In this document: piece after piece, positions 34,249 to 44,046 of the stretch
How positions within the stretch are numbered: the stretch's first letter is position 1
How the letters are laid out: every line of letters begins with the position of its first letter
NCBI GenBank assembly: GCA_937898545.1
Contig: CALEJV010000003.1
Span: 1 to 64,000 of the forward strand
Source: an uncultured Candidatus Saccharibacteria bacterium
Lineage (GTDB): Bacteria > Patescibacteriota > Saccharimonadia > Saccharimonadales > Saccharimonadaceae
Direction of reading: 5' to 3'
DNA length: 64,000 nucleotides
The notes under the pieces: generated by a model
The model's database searches: none
The model's input: the letters and a program-made list of their open reading frames with translations, nothing else
Told to the model about the DNA's origin: nothing
Position numbers and translations under genes: made by a program

Positions 34249-35031
34249 ATGGATTTTTTGCATGGTACACATCGTCAGTCTCGAGTCAGTGAGGTCGTTT
34301 ATGTGGCGCTCAATCTTGGGCTTGCGACGCTGCTGTTTTTGATCGTCCTAGAGGTGCAGTCGCCTTGGCTCGCGTTGGCACTGGTGATTGCGAGTAAATG
34401 GCGCGCGCTCGCAGTGCGGCCACGCTTTTGGCTTGCCAATATTGTGGCAAATATGATCGACCTCACGGTAGGTATTAGTGTTGTGATGTTGATGTATGCT
34501 GCTAGTGGAGTGATCTGGCTACAGGTTGTCTTGGCAGTGCTGCATGCGTTGTGGCTCGTAGTGCTCAAGCCACGATCGGATCGCCGTTCGGTGGCTATTC
34601 AGGCGGGTGTTGGTGTCTTTGTTGGGGCGACTGCTCTTGCTATGAGCTCCTATCGATGGGATGCCGCCCTAGTAGTACTACCGCTATGGGTGCTGGGGTA
34701 CTGTGCTGCGCGGCATATTCTCGGTAGCTATGAGGAACCACTCACGCGTACCTACGCGCTGATTACCGCGACGATCTTTGCGGAGCTTGGCTGGGTGAGC
34801 TATCACTGGATGTTTGCCTATACTATCTCTGGCTTGGGGGCGATCAAGCTTGCGCAGCTGCCGCTCTTTTTGGTGCTCTTTGGCTTTGTGTGTGAGCGTG
34901 CCTATAATAGCTACTATCAGCATGGTGTGGTGCGCGGGGCAGATATTGTCTTGCCATCGACACTGGCAGTTGGGCTTGTGCTGACGCTTTTGCTGTTGTT
35001 TAACAGCCTGAGCGCCACTGGCCTTGCATAG
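34249..35031 (+). CDS. Hypothetical polytopic membrane protein, 260 residues
   Basis: A membrane protein with about eight hydrophobic segments and almost no soluble domain, for example VVYVALNLGLATLLFLIVLE at the start and STLAVGLVLTLLLLFNSL near the end. No family is recognised. TATAAT ends eight bases before the ATG (leaderless). The HtrA-type protease gene follows 38 bases later and has its own AAGGGG-type leader, so the pair may be co-transcribed. Confidence 0.75.
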   Translation: MDFLHGTHRQSRVSEVVYVALNLGLATLLFLIVLEVQSPWLALALVIASKWRALAVRPRFWLANIVANMIDLTVGISVVMLMYAASGVIWLQVVLAVLHALWLVVLKPRSDRRSVAIQAGVGVFVGATALAMSSYRWDAALVVLPLWVLGYCAARHILGSYEEPLTRTYALITATIFAELGWVSYHWMFAYTISGLGAIKLAQLPLFLVLFGFVCERAYNSYYQHGVVRGADIVLPSTLAVGLVLTLLLLFNSLSATGLA

Positions 35032-35069
35032 CCGAGGCAAATGAGGAAAGGGTAAGGGGAAAAGAAGTT

Positions 35070-36275
35070 ATGAATCAACAACCGCAGATGACAGCGCAAG
35101 ATCAGCGGGCGGCGCGTGCCATGCGTCAATCAAAAATCATGTCTATTATTGCAGCGGGTGCGCTTGCCCTCGTTTTCGTCGTGGCGATGGCGATGTGGGT
35201 TTATTTGCGAACAATTGACCGCAATGCAACCGTTACTGAGCGCGACCAGGTTAGCACCGATGGTAACCTTGCTCCCACCGCCGATGAATCTGCAGTAGCT
35301 AATGTAGCCGACAAAGCATCAAAGAGCGTCGTGTCTATCATCACCAATATCGAAGAATCATCATCGCTCCGCACGACCACTCGCCAATCAGCGGCGGCGG
35401 GTACGGGCATTATTGTCAGCAAAGATGGTTACATCGTCACGAACAAGCACGTTGTGTCTAAGGCGAGCTCTATCCGCGTCATTGCTTCGGACGGCACGCG
35501 CTATGATGACGTTCGAGTGGTGGGTGAGGACCCGCTTAATGATATTGCCTATCTCAAACTTGAGGTGGGTAACACAGTGCTCACGCCACTGTCGCTCGGT
35601 GATTCAGCAACAGTGCGGGTGGGCCAGTCGGTTGTGGCAATCGGCAACGCACTGGGCCGCTACCAAAACACCGTCACCAGCGGTATCATCTCTGGCAAAG
35701 GGCGGCCTGTGACAGCCGCTACATCGGGCAATAGCACCCAGCGAACGGAAAGCCTGACTGATCTCATCCAAACCGATGCTGCCGTGAATTCTGGCAATTC
35801 TGGTGGGCCGTTGCTCAACCGCTCGGGGCAGGTGATTGGCATCAATGTAGCAGTGGCAACAAACGCTCAGGGCATTAGCTTTGCCATCCCCGTCAATGCG
35901 ATGAAGGGGACGCTCAAGTCGGTCTTGGCGGGCAAGGGAGTGCGCCGGGCCTACCTTGGGGCGCGCTATGTGATGCTCACGCCAGATATTGCTAAGCAGG
36001 TTGGTACTTCGGCGAAGGAAGGTGCGTATGTGATGACAAGTGGCGACAAAAGCGCGATTGTAGCAGGTAGCCCAGCTGATAAAGCTGGCCTCCGCGAGAA
36101 GGATGTCATTACCAAGATCAATAGCCTCGTCGTGGGTAAGCAAGGCGATGTCTCGAGTTTGATTGGCGAATACCAGCCTGGCGATGTCGTAGCCCTCACC
36201 ATCCTCCGTGACGGCAAAGAGCGCGTCGTGCGCGTGACACTGAGCGAGTATCAGGGTGGAGAGAGTGGGGAGTAG
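35070..36275 (+). CDS. HtrA/DegP-type serine protease with PDZ domain
   Basis: A 401-residue protein: one N-terminal membrane helix (AAGALALVFVVAMAMWVYL), a trypsin-like domain with the complete triad (His in IVTNKHVVS, Asp in PLNDIAYLKL, Ser in NSGNSGGPLLN), and one C-terminal PDZ domain (GSPADKAGLREKDVITKIN). It would degrade or refold damaged exported proteins at the outer membrane face. The layout is that of Gram-positive HtrA. Likely co-transcribed with the membrane protein before it. Confidence 0.93.
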   Translation: MNQQPQMTAQDQRAARAMRQSKIMSIIAAGALALVFVVAMAMWVYLRTIDRNATVTERDQVSTDGNLAPTADESAVANVADKASKSVVSIITNIEESSSLRTTTRQSAAAGTGIIVSKDGYIVTNKHVVSKASSIRVIASDGTRYDDVRVVGEDPLNDIAYLKLEVGNTVLTPLSLGDSATVRVGQSVVAIGNALGRYQNTVTSGIISGKGRPVTAATSGNSTQRTESLTDLIQTDAAVNSGNSGGPLLNRSGQVIGINVAVATNAQGISFAIPVNAMKGTLKSVLAGKGVRRAYLGARYVMLTPDIAKQVGTSAKEGAYVMTSGDKSAIVAGSPADKAGLREKDVITKINSLVVGKQGDVSSLIGEYQPGDVVALTILRDGKERVVRVTLSEYQGGESGE

Positions 36276-36285
36276 AGCAGAAGGG

Positions 36286-36852
36286 CTATAGCAGACGCAG
36301 TACACGCTTATTATCTTCGCTACGTCGTATTTCACCAGTCAGCAGATTGACATCAAACGTACCGTATTCCATCTCCGATTGAGGTCTGCAGTTGACCCAG
36401 TTACCAGTGATACCCTCAACAGTAATGCCGTCAAGAGCGATTCGCTCTGTTTTCCAGCGCACGCCAGTAGAGTCAAGCGCAAGCATGCCTATGTGAGTAA
36501 TGAATAGAATAATACTCTGGTCAACGATTGGCTTTATAGCGACAATACCATCATATAGTTCATCTATTTTTGCAAACGACTGAGGATATCGTACATCGCA
36601 AACATAGAGATCTCCTTGCTTAATGATGCACAACTGCCATGGGTTGGGAGCTGTAATTATGTCAGTAACAAGACCAGACGATGTATCACTAGAATGTATA
36701 CCAAGCGTATAGCTTAGTGTTTCGTCGACCGTGATTCGGTATGGCGTCATATAGTCTAGGCCTGTTGGTCCAATCTCATAATCAACACCAGATGAAGGAA
36801 GGTCGATTGGTTCGATAGTATAGATGGCAGGGAATATGGTATTGAGAGTCAT
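36286..36852 (-). CDS. Hypothetical protein, 188 residues, beta-rich
   Basis: I do not recognise it. It is soluble with alternating short beta-like stretches (PWQLCIIKQGDLYVCDVRY, IILFITHIGMLALDSTGVRWKTERIAL) that recall WD/propeller-type repeats or actinobacterial immunity-like proteins. AAAGGA lies five bases before the ATG, so the start is good. It is convergent with htrA, 10 bases apart, and AT-richer than its neighbours. Confidence 0.65.
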   Translation of the reverse strand: MTLNTIFPAIYTIEPIDLPSSGVDYEIGPTGLDYMTPYRITVDETLSYTLGIHSSDTSSGLVTDIITAPNPWQLCIIKQGDLYVCDVRYPQSFAKIDELYDGIVAIKPIVDQSIILFITHIGMLALDSTGVRWKTERIALDGITVEGITGNWVNCRPQSEMEYGTFDVNLLTGEIRRSEDNKRVLRLL

Positions 36853-37020
36853 TTTTATCCTTTCTAGCGATTCTTTATCTTCTTAGAATTACGTATAAGC
36901 ATGCTTTATTAATTTATTGTAGCACCTTTGCAGTACGCAAATCTGCTGAATTTTCCACAACAATTTATGGTATAACCTCTGTTCTATAAATGTATGATCG
37001 CCATATGTTGCAAGATATGC

Positions 37021-37049
37021 TTGGAGCTCGGCAAAATGTATGCTATAGT
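37021..37049 (+). promoter_or_regulatory. Promoter of the polysaccharide operon
   Basis: TTGGAG (37021-37026), 17 bases, TGC-TATAGT (37044-37049). Transcription would start near 37056, about 44 bases before the GTG of the first gene. No terminator is seen before 45963, so the nine genes probably form one operon. Confidence 0.6.
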
Positions 37050-37099
37050 CGAACATAGGTGGGACAAACAATATGAGAACATAACACACAGGGGGCATT

Positions 37100-37729
37100 G
37101 TGGAAACAATCAACTTTTACCAACTAATACGATATTATGCACGGAAGTGGCCGGTGATGATTGTTGCCATTCTCGTTGGTATTGGGCTTGGTGCGGCCTA
37201 TGCGCTGTCAATCCAACAGCCGCAGTATAAAAGCTCCGCAACGTTGCTGCTAACAGGGGTAGAGCAAGGTCAAAACACCATTACACTTACCAACTACACC
37301 ACGCTCTTTACCTCGCGGCGGGTGCTCGATCCGGTAATCGACCGTGCCCAGTACAAGGGGAGCTACGAGACACTGCTGGCCAACACGACTGCCAAGCACG
37401 TAAAGAACACCGATATCATCACTGTCTCGATGAATGCTGGTGAGCCCAAGATGAGCGAAACCTTGCTCAAACAGGCGATTACCGAGTTTGAAAAGCAAAC
37501 GAAAGCATTGTATGGCAAGACCAAAGTTAGCATCAAAACAGTCGATGCTGTCAATACACCAAGTGCACCAGCAAGCATGGGGCTGTGGCAGGCAATGGCA
37601 CTTGGTGGCGGTGGAGTACTGCTGCTTGCCATCGTAGGATTGTTCTTTGCCTACGACTATGCGCAGTCGCAGCGCGTGGCTGAAGCAGCTGTCGCAGCTA
37701 CATCTGCAGCGACCAAGACTAAGCGCTAG
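37100..37729 (+). CDS. Wzz-like polysaccharide chain-length determinant / tyrosine-kinase adaptor
   Basis: A 209-residue protein with the Wzz layout: an N-terminal membrane helix (VMIVAILVGIGLGAAYALS), an extracytoplasmic domain (YKSSATLLLTG..., TSRRVLDPVIDRA) and a C-terminal helix (LGGGGVLLLAIVGLFFAYDY) after the Pro-containing SAPASMG. It likely sets chain length by binding the polymerase. The cytoplasmic tail is short and no CpsD/BY-kinase gene is nearby. The GTG start follows AGGGGG. First gene of the polysaccharide operon. Confidence 0.85.
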   Translation: METINFYQLIRYYARKWPVMIVAILVGIGLGAAYALSIQQPQYKSSATLLLTGVEQGQNTITLTNYTTLFTSRRVLDPVIDRAQYKGSYETLLANTTAKHVKNTDIITVSMNAGEPKMSETLLKQAITEFEKQTKALYGKTKVSIKTVDAVNTPSAPASMGLWQAMALGGGGVLLLAIVGLFFAYDYAQSQRVAEAAVAATSAATKTKR

Positions 37730-37818
37730 CACTACCTGCACAGAACTTATTTTGCTGAAGCATACAGCCGCACGGGTACGCGGCACGATAACAACACAGG
37801 GTAACAAGGGGGTATACC

Positions 37819-38439
37819 ATGTATCGGGAATACGGAAAACGCATCGAAGATGTGAGCATAGCGCTGGCTGCGCTGGTAATTCTAGGACTGCCAATGCTGC
37901 TGGTTGCAGCGGCGATCCGCCTCACATCGAAAGGGCCGGCCTTATTCCGCCAGAAGCGCTTCGGCAAAGATAAGCAGCTATTTACAGTTTATAAATTCCG
38001 CACTATGTCTACGAAAGCACCAAAGAATATGCCAACCAATAGTTTTACCAACGCAGATAGCTATATTACACCACTCGGTGGGGTGCTGCGCAAGCTATCT
38101 ATCGACGAACTACCACAGCTGCTCAACGTCATCAAAGGCGAGATGAGTATCGTTGGGCCGCGGCCCGTCATCAAGACGGAAAAAAAGCTTATTAACCTGC
38201 GCCAAAAATACCATGCTAATTCCGTCAAGCCAGGCATCACTGGCTGGGCGCAGGTAAATGGCCGCGATGACCTAGACGACCAGCGCAAAGCCGAGATGGA
38301 CGGTGAGTATGTGCAGCAGCTGAGCTTTCTGAACGATGTCAAGATCATGATAAAAACCATTGGAGCGGTGTTGATGATGAGTGGCCACACAGAGGGAAGC
38401 GAGCGTGCGGTAACAGGAGTCGATAATGCCCTCGAATAA
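37819..38439 (+). CDS. Initiating phosphoglycosyl transferase (bacterial sugar transferase)
   Basis: A 206-residue monotopic phosphoglycosyl transferase of the PglC/WcaJ-C type. One N-terminal hydrophobic re-entrant helix is followed by KGPALFRQKRFGKDKQLFTVYKFRTM, the diagnostic block, then LRKLSIDELPQLLNVIKGEMSIVGPRP with the catalytic Asp-Glu pair. It starts the repeat unit by moving a sugar phosphate from a UDP-sugar to undecaprenyl phosphate on the inner membrane face. AAGGGGG precedes the ATG. It overlaps the next gene by 14 bases. Confidence 0.95.
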   Translation: MYREYGKRIEDVSIALAALVILGLPMLLVAAAIRLTSKGPALFRQKRFGKDKQLFTVYKFRTMSTKAPKNMPTNSFTNADSYITPLGGVLRKLSIDELPQLLNVIKGEMSIVGPRPVIKTEKKLINLRQKYHANSVKPGITGWAQVNGRDDLDDQRKAEMDGEYVQQLSFLNDVKIMIKTIGAVLMMSGHTEGSERAVTGVDNALE

Positions 38440-39547
38440 GAAAAAAGTCTTGTTCACCTCACACACGGCCAATTTCCAGAAGTTCAACCGGCCCTTCATG
38501 CGGATGCTGCGCGAACAGGGGTATGAGGTGCATTATGCCTCAATGGGCGAGGAGCAGATTGAGGATTGCGACAAGCAGTTTGTCGTGCCATTTACACGCA
38601 GCCCCTTCACACTGAGCAATGTCCGGGCCTATCACCAACTCAAGCAGATTATCGACCAGGAGCAGTACGACCTCATCCATACTCATACGCCAGTGGGGGG
38701 TGTCGTGACGCGCCTTGCGGCTCGGCAGGCTCGACAGCGCGGCACACGGGTGATCTACACTGCACATGGCTTCCACTTCTTTACGGGTGCGCCGCTGCTC
38801 AACTGGCTGATATACTATCCCATCGAGCGCTTGATGGCACACTACACTGACGTCCTCATCACGATCAATGCCGAGGACTATGCCCGAGCCAACCGCCATT
38901 TTGCTACCAGTGTGGTGTATGTGCCGGGGGTTGGTGTGGATCCAAAGCGGTTTGACATTACAATCAACAAGAACTCACGGCAGGCAATACGTGCTAAGCT
39001 GGGCATTAAGCCGAATGATTTTGTCATAATCTACGTCGCTGAGCTGTCGAAAAGAAAGAACCAGTCTTGGCTGCTCAGTGCGCTCAAGACAACCTTGCAG
39101 CAAGACGCATCGATGCATCTTTTGCTGGTTGGTGCAGATAGTCTGCAGGGGAAGATCCACAAGCAGTCTGTTCGCTACGGTATACAGAATCAAGTTCATT
39201 TTCTCGGGTATAGAAAGGATATACCAGAGCTGCTCCAGGCGTCGGATCTATATGTTTCTACGTCAAAGCAAGAGGGGCTTCCTGTTAATATTCTTGAGGC
39301 GATGATGGGCCGCATGCCAATTGTCGCCCTGGAATGCAGAGGGGTTGCTGAGCTTCTCTCATTGGTAGGTGCTACGCCAGCGCGTGATGTGCAGACATTT
39401 CGCGCGGCTGTCCAGCACCACAAAAAGCATCGCTCCTTGCACCGCGAGAAAGACGCAATCCAATCCGCACTATCGCGATATACAACACCAAATATTATGA
39501 AAAATATGCGCCAACTGTATGAATACGAGGGAGAGGCTGCTCGATGA
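38426..39547 (+). CDS. Glycosyltransferase family 4 (EpsD-like)
   Basis: A 373-residue GT-B enzyme. The N-terminal domain opens with KKKVLFTSHTANFQKFNRPFM and holds HTHTPVGG; the C-terminal domain has ELSKRKNQSWLL and the nucleotide-sugar site SKQEGLPVNILEAMM with the conserved E-x7-E. It resembles EpsD-type enzymes that add the second sugar to the lipid-linked unit. Overlaps both neighbours (14 and 4 bases), so translation is coupled. Confidence 0.92.
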   Translation: MPSNKKKVLFTSHTANFQKFNRPFMRMLREQGYEVHYASMGEEQIEDCDKQFVVPFTRSPFTLSNVRAYHQLKQIIDQEQYDLIHTHTPVGGVVTRLAARQARQRGTRVIYTAHGFHFFTGAPLLNWLIYYPIERLMAHYTDVLITINAEDYARANRHFATSVVYVPGVGVDPKRFDITINKNSRQAIRAKLGIKPNDFVIIYVAELSKRKNQSWLLSALKTTLQQDASMHLLLVGADSLQGKIHKQSVRYGIQNQVHFLGYRKDIPELLQASDLYVSTSKQEGLPVNILEAMMGRMPIVALECRGVAELLSLVGATPARDVQTFRAAVQHHKKHRSLHREKDAIQSALSRYTTPNIMKNMRQLYEYEGEAAR

Positions 39548-40791
39548 ACCAAGAAGGAACTATAGCGATCATAACGACTGGCCTCTTGCCGGTACCTTCG
39601 GTGATGGGGGGTGCGGTAGAGAACCTGGTGCAGAACTTTATTGATGAGAACGAGCGGCAAGGCGGCCCTCGCCTCACGGTATATAGCACCGCAACGCCAG
39701 ATGCTATAGAAAAGGCTCAGGCGTACACGCATACAGACTTTGTCTTTATACACACCCCATGGGTTATCAGAACGGCTGATTCTATACTCTACAGTGTATT
39801 CCGGCGCCTTGTCGATACAAATAAGAGTGCGTCTTTGCGGGCAATCCTGCAGCGGCTGTATTTTTTGAGGAAGGTGTCAAAGCATATTGCTCGCAAAAAC
39901 CATCGCAAAATACTGTTTGAGAATGCGATCATCCAGACGCACATCCTACGGTGGCACAAAAACCAGGAACGATACAAAGGTAGAGTTTATGTGCATATCC
40001 ATAATGAGATAACTAACTTTTATAAGACATATAAGTATCTAGTAGGTGCAAAAATTATCGTTGTGAGCAAGTTCATCAAAGATAGCTTGATCGCTAAATC
40101 GGCGCAAAGTAATAAAGGCAGCGGCCCACTACAAAATGTATCTGTGCTCAAGAATGCAGTTGATAATACCCGGTTTACTGCAATGACGAGAAAGCACGCA
40201 TCGAAGCTACTGCATCAACAATATGCCATCGATGCTTCAAGAAAGATCGTATTATTCAGTGGTAGACTGACGCCGGAGAAGGGGATTGATGTGTTGCTAC
40301 GAGCGCTTGATCGGGTGAAAGAACAAAATTACCAGCTGCTTGTGGTTGGCAGCTCGTTCTTTGGGACTGATATCAAAAACCCATTTTTGAAGGAGCTGCG
40401 CGACCTCACCGAGGCACATCGGGAGCACGTGACATTTACCGGGTATATCGACTATGACAACATGCCGCTACTCTACCGCGGGTGTGACTTTGCAGTGTTG
40501 CCCTCGGTATGTAATGATGCTGCGCCGCTAACGGTCATAGAATCGATTACGGCAGGCTTGCCAATGATCACGACAAACAGAGGTGGCATACCAGAATATG
40601 CGTCAGACAGAGCGGCCATTCTCCTTGATACAGATGAGAACCTTGAGCAGTCTATAGCAAAAAATATAGAAAAACTTCTCAGAGAGGATGACACATTGCA
40701 AGCCATGAGCAAAGCAGGCCAAAGAGCCGCCAAAGATATGACATTATATAATTATTATAGAGGGCTCCTCGAGAAGCTGGGAGAAGAATAA
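39544..40791 (+). CDS. Glycosyltransferase family 4
   Basis: A 415-residue GT-B enzyme: GGAVENLVQNFIDE early, FSGRLTPEKGIDVLLRALD opening the C-terminal domain and PSVCNDAAPLTVIESITAGLP as the donor-binding E-x7-E stretch. It would add a further sugar to the repeat unit. Its ATG overlaps the preceding stop (ATGA). Confidence 0.92.
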   Translation: MNQEGTIAIITTGLLPVPSVMGGAVENLVQNFIDENERQGGPRLTVYSTATPDAIEKAQAYTHTDFVFIHTPWVIRTADSILYSVFRRLVDTNKSASLRAILQRLYFLRKVSKHIARKNHRKILFENAIIQTHILRWHKNQERYKGRVYVHIHNEITNFYKTYKYLVGAKIIVVSKFIKDSLIAKSAQSNKGSGPLQNVSVLKNAVDNTRFTAMTRKHASKLLHQQYAIDASRKIVLFSGRLTPEKGIDVLLRALDRVKEQNYQLLVVGSSFFGTDIKNPFLKELRDLTEAHREHVTFTGYIDYDNMPLLYRGCDFAVLPSVCNDAAPLTVIESITAGLPMITTNRGGIPEYASDRAAILLDTDENLEQSIAKNIEKLLREDDTLQAMSKAGQRAAKDMTLYNYYRGLLEKLGEE

Positions 40792-40797
40792 AAATTT

Positions 40798-41919
40798 ATG
40801 AGCACACTACAAAAACTAAATCTAAAAAAGATACTCGCGACCACGCTTGTGTTTGTGATGATCACGTACTATTACCTCTACGTGGTATCACCACAGTTGA
40901 CGGCATGGCTGCCTCTAGTGCTTATAATTGGCATTGTTCTATCGGGGATTATTCTGGTAGATTTTGCCATAACAAACAAGCTTACCAGGTGGCATTGCAA
41001 ATATCTGCTCTTTTATATTGCGGTGCTTGGGATTTCAGTTATTTTTCAATGGCCAAATGTTGCATGGCTCGCACTAACTTCGAGTACGCTTTTGATCCTC
41101 AAGCGGGATGAGTTTATCAAGATATTTTTCTATACCTCGGTAGGGTTTTATCTCCTCGTGGTTGCTTTGGCACTCTTGGGGGTACTGCCCATGGTGTATG
41201 TTGGGTTTGATGGTAATGAATCGCAGCGGTATGGATTTGCAAAATACTCGCTTGGGTTTGATGGGCCAAACCAAGCGTCGTTGTCGTTCTTCCCAATACT
41301 GCTTAGCGGTATGTATCTCTATGGTACTCGCCAGGTGTTTACGGGTATTGCGTTGATTGCTTGTATTGCTGTTGGTATTCTGACTGGTAGTCGCATGGGC
41401 CTCTTGCTGAGTCTTGCCTTCATTCCAGCCTATAGGCTGCTACTCCACAAGCATGGTGAGCGCAAGAAAAGCACCATAGCACCATATTTGTTTATTCTTG
41501 GCCTTCTTGTGTCGTGTATTGGTGCGGCAGTGCTCGTTGATAATGACCTAGCAAATAGGGTTATGTCTGGCAGGCCTAAGTTGATTGATCAATATCTGCA
41601 GTCAGAGTATACTCCATCGGTATTTGGATCGGACGAGGTGTACAATAAAGCCCAGTACGGAACAGCTCCAGTCGATAATTTCCCTGTGTATATATATGCT
41701 CGCTATGGAATAGTTGGCTTTATCATATTTGCCTTCGTCTTTTGGCAGGGGATGCGGCGAGAGCGCTCGACGAAGATGTATATTCTATTCTTATTCATCA
41801 TCCTATATGGATTTGCAGAAGCCTTCTTCGATATTGCAGCAAAGAACTTCATCTTGCCGATTCTCATGGTTTCACTATTTCAGAAAGGAGCTTTGTATGA
41901 GCAGCAAAACACTCGTTAG
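40798..41919 (+). CDS. Wzy-like polysaccharide polymerase
   Basis: A 373-residue polytopic protein of about ten hydrophobic segments with one larger extracytoplasmic loop before the last helices (residues about 255-300), the usual pattern of O-antigen polymerase/ligase proteins. TGSRMGLLLSLAFIP in the middle resembles the Wzy_C motif. It would join repeat units outside the membrane. Low conservation of this family makes the call depend on topology and context between glycosyltransferases. Confidence 0.85.
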   Translation: MSTLQKLNLKKILATTLVFVMITYYYLYVVSPQLTAWLPLVLIIGIVLSGIILVDFAITNKLTRWHCKYLLFYIAVLGISVIFQWPNVAWLALTSSTLLILKRDEFIKIFFYTSVGFYLLVVALALLGVLPMVYVGFDGNESQRYGFAKYSLGFDGPNQASLSFFPILLSGMYLYGTRQVFTGIALIACIAVGILTGSRMGLLLSLAFIPAYRLLLHKHGERKKSTIAPYLFILGLLVSCIGAAVLVDNDLANRVMSGRPKLIDQYLQSEYTPSVFGSDEVYNKAQYGTAPVDNFPVYIYARYGIVGFIIFAFVFWQGMRRERSTKMYILFLFIILYGFAEAFFDIAAKNFILPILMVSLFQKGALYEQQNTR

Positions 41920-42892
41920 TATTGTCGTACCTGTCTACAATATGGAGCACTATCTTAGCCAATGCATTGAGAGTATTATTGCCCAAACGCATCGCACACT
42001 AGAGATTATTATCGTCAATGATGGCTCGTCGGATAGGTCGCTTGATATTGCTCATGATCTTGCCCGGAAAGATCAGAGGATTGTCGTTGTTGATAAGCCA
42101 AATGGTGGCGTGAGCTCGGCACGAAACGAAGGTATTGAGCGAATGCAGGGAAGTTACGTTACCTTCGTTGATGCAGATGATTCAATCCACCCAACGTATA
42201 TTGAGAATCTCCTGGCTGATGCGCAGGCAACTGATGCCGACATAGTGAGCACGCCGATGCACCTGCTTGGCGATGCAGAGCGGCAGGATTTCTTGGATGC
42301 GACTATCCCAGTTGCTGCGTCGGCGTCGGTCTTTACGCGCACTGAGGCACTGACCGCGCTGTATAATGGACGGCTCGAGAAGGGCAATAATGGCTGCCAA
42401 TTGTACAAAACCGATATCATCAAGCGTAATAATATCCGGTTTGATTCTCAGATGGCGATAGGGGAGGATTTTGATTTTTTGGCCCGCGCAATTATATCGG
42501 CGCGCTGTATTGCGGTTGACAATCGCAGACTCTATTACTATCGAGCTAACCCGACAAGCGCTGTGCATCAGGAATTTAACATTCGACACTACCAAGCGAT
42601 TGAGAATATGCAAAAGACAGGCAGAGCACTCCACAATCCACCAAAGAAACTCGTCCAGGCAATGGACAATAACCTATTTGTCGCCTCGGCATCATACGGT
42701 GCATTGATGTATGCAAGCCGCAAAAAATTCCCAAGAGAATTTGACGAAATCAAACGTACCGTCCGGCGGCTCAAGTGGGGCACACTATTGAGCCGAGACG
42801 TCAAGCACAGTGGTCGAATACGGGCGGCACTGATTATTTGTCTTGGTACCAACCTTGGGTTTATTGTAATTAGAAAATTGATAAAAATCTAA
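41897..42892 (+). CDS. Glycosyltransferase family 2
   Basis: A 331-residue GT-A enzyme. It starts at ATG 41897, inside the end of the polymerase gene and six bases after AAAGGAG. SIVVPVYNMEHYLSQCIESI, IIIVNDGSSDRS and FVDADDSIHP (DxD) are the standard GT2 marks; the acceptor part contains GEDFDFLARA (ED motif). It adds one sugar to the lipid-linked unit in the cytoplasm. Confidence 0.95.
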   Translation: MSSKTLVSIVVPVYNMEHYLSQCIESIIAQTHRTLEIIIVNDGSSDRSLDIAHDLARKDQRIVVVDKPNGGVSSARNEGIERMQGSYVTFVDADDSIHPTYIENLLADAQATDADIVSTPMHLLGDAERQDFLDATIPVAASASVFTRTEALTALYNGRLEKGNNGCQLYKTDIIKRNNIRFDSQMAIGEDFDFLARAIISARCIAVDNRRLYYYRANPTSAVHQEFNIRHYQAIENMQKTGRALHNPPKKLVQAMDNNLFVASASYGALMYASRKKFPREFDEIKRTVRRLKWGTLLSRDVKHSGRIRAALIICLGTNLGFIVIRKLIKI

Positions 42893-42909
42893 AAGACGAG
42901 GATATTCTT

Positions 42910-44046
42910 ATGAAAAAAGTCGGCATCATCACCTTTCATCGCTCGCATAATTGTGGGTCTATTATGCAAGCATACGCACTGCAAAAAGTCTTGCAAACGC
43001 GATACGGTATTGCGCCCGAATTCATCGACTTCTCGAGCCCTGGCCAGCAGAAGCTCTACTCAGTCTTTAGTGGAGACAATAGTGCAAAGGGCATGCTGCG
43101 TAATATCGGGCGGGCATGTATCTACAATAGGCTCAAGAATAATCAGGCGAGCTACGATAGGTACATCAAGAAGCATCTGAGGCTATCTAGCTGCGCATTT
43201 ACCACTAACAAAGAATTGCAAGAAGCTCACTTTGCGTACGATGCGTACATTGCGGGGAGCGACCAGGTGTGGAATATAATGATCGATGATTATGATCCTG
43301 CCTATTTCTTGAATTTTGTTGAAGAAAATAAGCCAAAGATATCATACGCGGCCTCATTTGGTGCACGGCGAGTAAGTAGCAATACTAATCACCCCGAAGT
43401 CATTCGCGACATGATACGAGATTTTGATCATATCTCGGTCAGAGAGCCAAATGGTCAAAAATGGCTAGCCGAAGATTTTGCAATCAAGAGCACTGTGGTA
43501 CTCGACCCAACGCTGCTCATTGATGGGGGTGATTATCGCGATGGAGAAGAGTCGCCCACAGAGCATATCAAGAAGGATTATATCTTTATTTATGCAGTGA
43601 GTGTGTCGCGTAAGTTTGAACAACGGATACAGCAGCTCGCTCGAGAAGAGGGGCTCAAGATTGTTATATGGCAGCCTGATACGTGGCTCAAAATGAAAGG
43701 AGCAGCAAAGGGTTATATCCTACCAAAAGATGAGAACCCAGGGAAATACCTGTGGTATATACGTCATGCCAAATATGTATTTACGGCGTCTTTCCATGGT
43801 GTGATATTTTGTGCCCAGTATAGAAAGAATTTCTGGATCTTGTACAATAAAGGCATGAATTATGACAAAGACGATCGTATTCTTTCGCTCGTGGATAGCC
43901 TTGCATTGTCAGATCGGCTTCTGCCAGAAGATGATACGGAAAAGAATTTACGATCTGTCGTTGATTATACAACCTACGAGAAAAACCTTGCTAAGAGGCG
44001 TCAGCAATCATTTGCATTTCTTGACAAGGCGGTAAAAAACATATGA
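42910..44046 (+). CDS. Polysaccharide pyruvyl transferase family protein
   Basis: A 378-residue protein with the PS_pyruv_trans pattern: GIITFHRSHNCGSIMQAYALQ at the start, AGSDQVWN near residue 115, SYAASFGARR, SVREPNGQKWL, and the C-terminal TASFHGVIFCAQYRKNF. It would transfer pyruvate from PEP as a ketal to a sugar, giving the polymer negative charge, although some relatives have other roles. Its end overlaps the flippase start (ATGA). Confidence 0.9.
   Translation: MKKVGIITFHRSHNCGSIMQAYALQKVLQTRYGIAPEFIDFSSPGQQKLYSVFSGDNSAKGMLRNIGRACIYNRLKNNQASYDRYIKKHLRLSSCAFTTNKELQEAHFAYDAYIAGSDQVWNIMIDDYDPAYFLNFVEENKPKISYAASFGARRVSSNTNHPEVIRDMIRDFDHISVREPNGQKWLAEDFAIKSTVVLDPTLLIDGGDYRDGEESPTEHIKKDYIFIYAVSVSRKFEQRIQQLAREEGLKIVIWQPDTWLKMKGAAKGYILPKDENPGKYLWYIRHAKYVFTASFHGVIFCAQYRKNFWILYNKGMNYDKDDRILSLVDSLALSDRLLPEDDTEKNLRSVVDYTTYEKNLAKRRQQSFAFLDKAVKNI

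Noticed and set aside
34075..34272. 65-residue minus-strand reading frame with a CTDC motif
   Set aside because: Its only ATG overlaps the start of the divergent membrane protein gene, no ribosome site or fitting leaderless promoter is seen, and the first third is unlike a protein.
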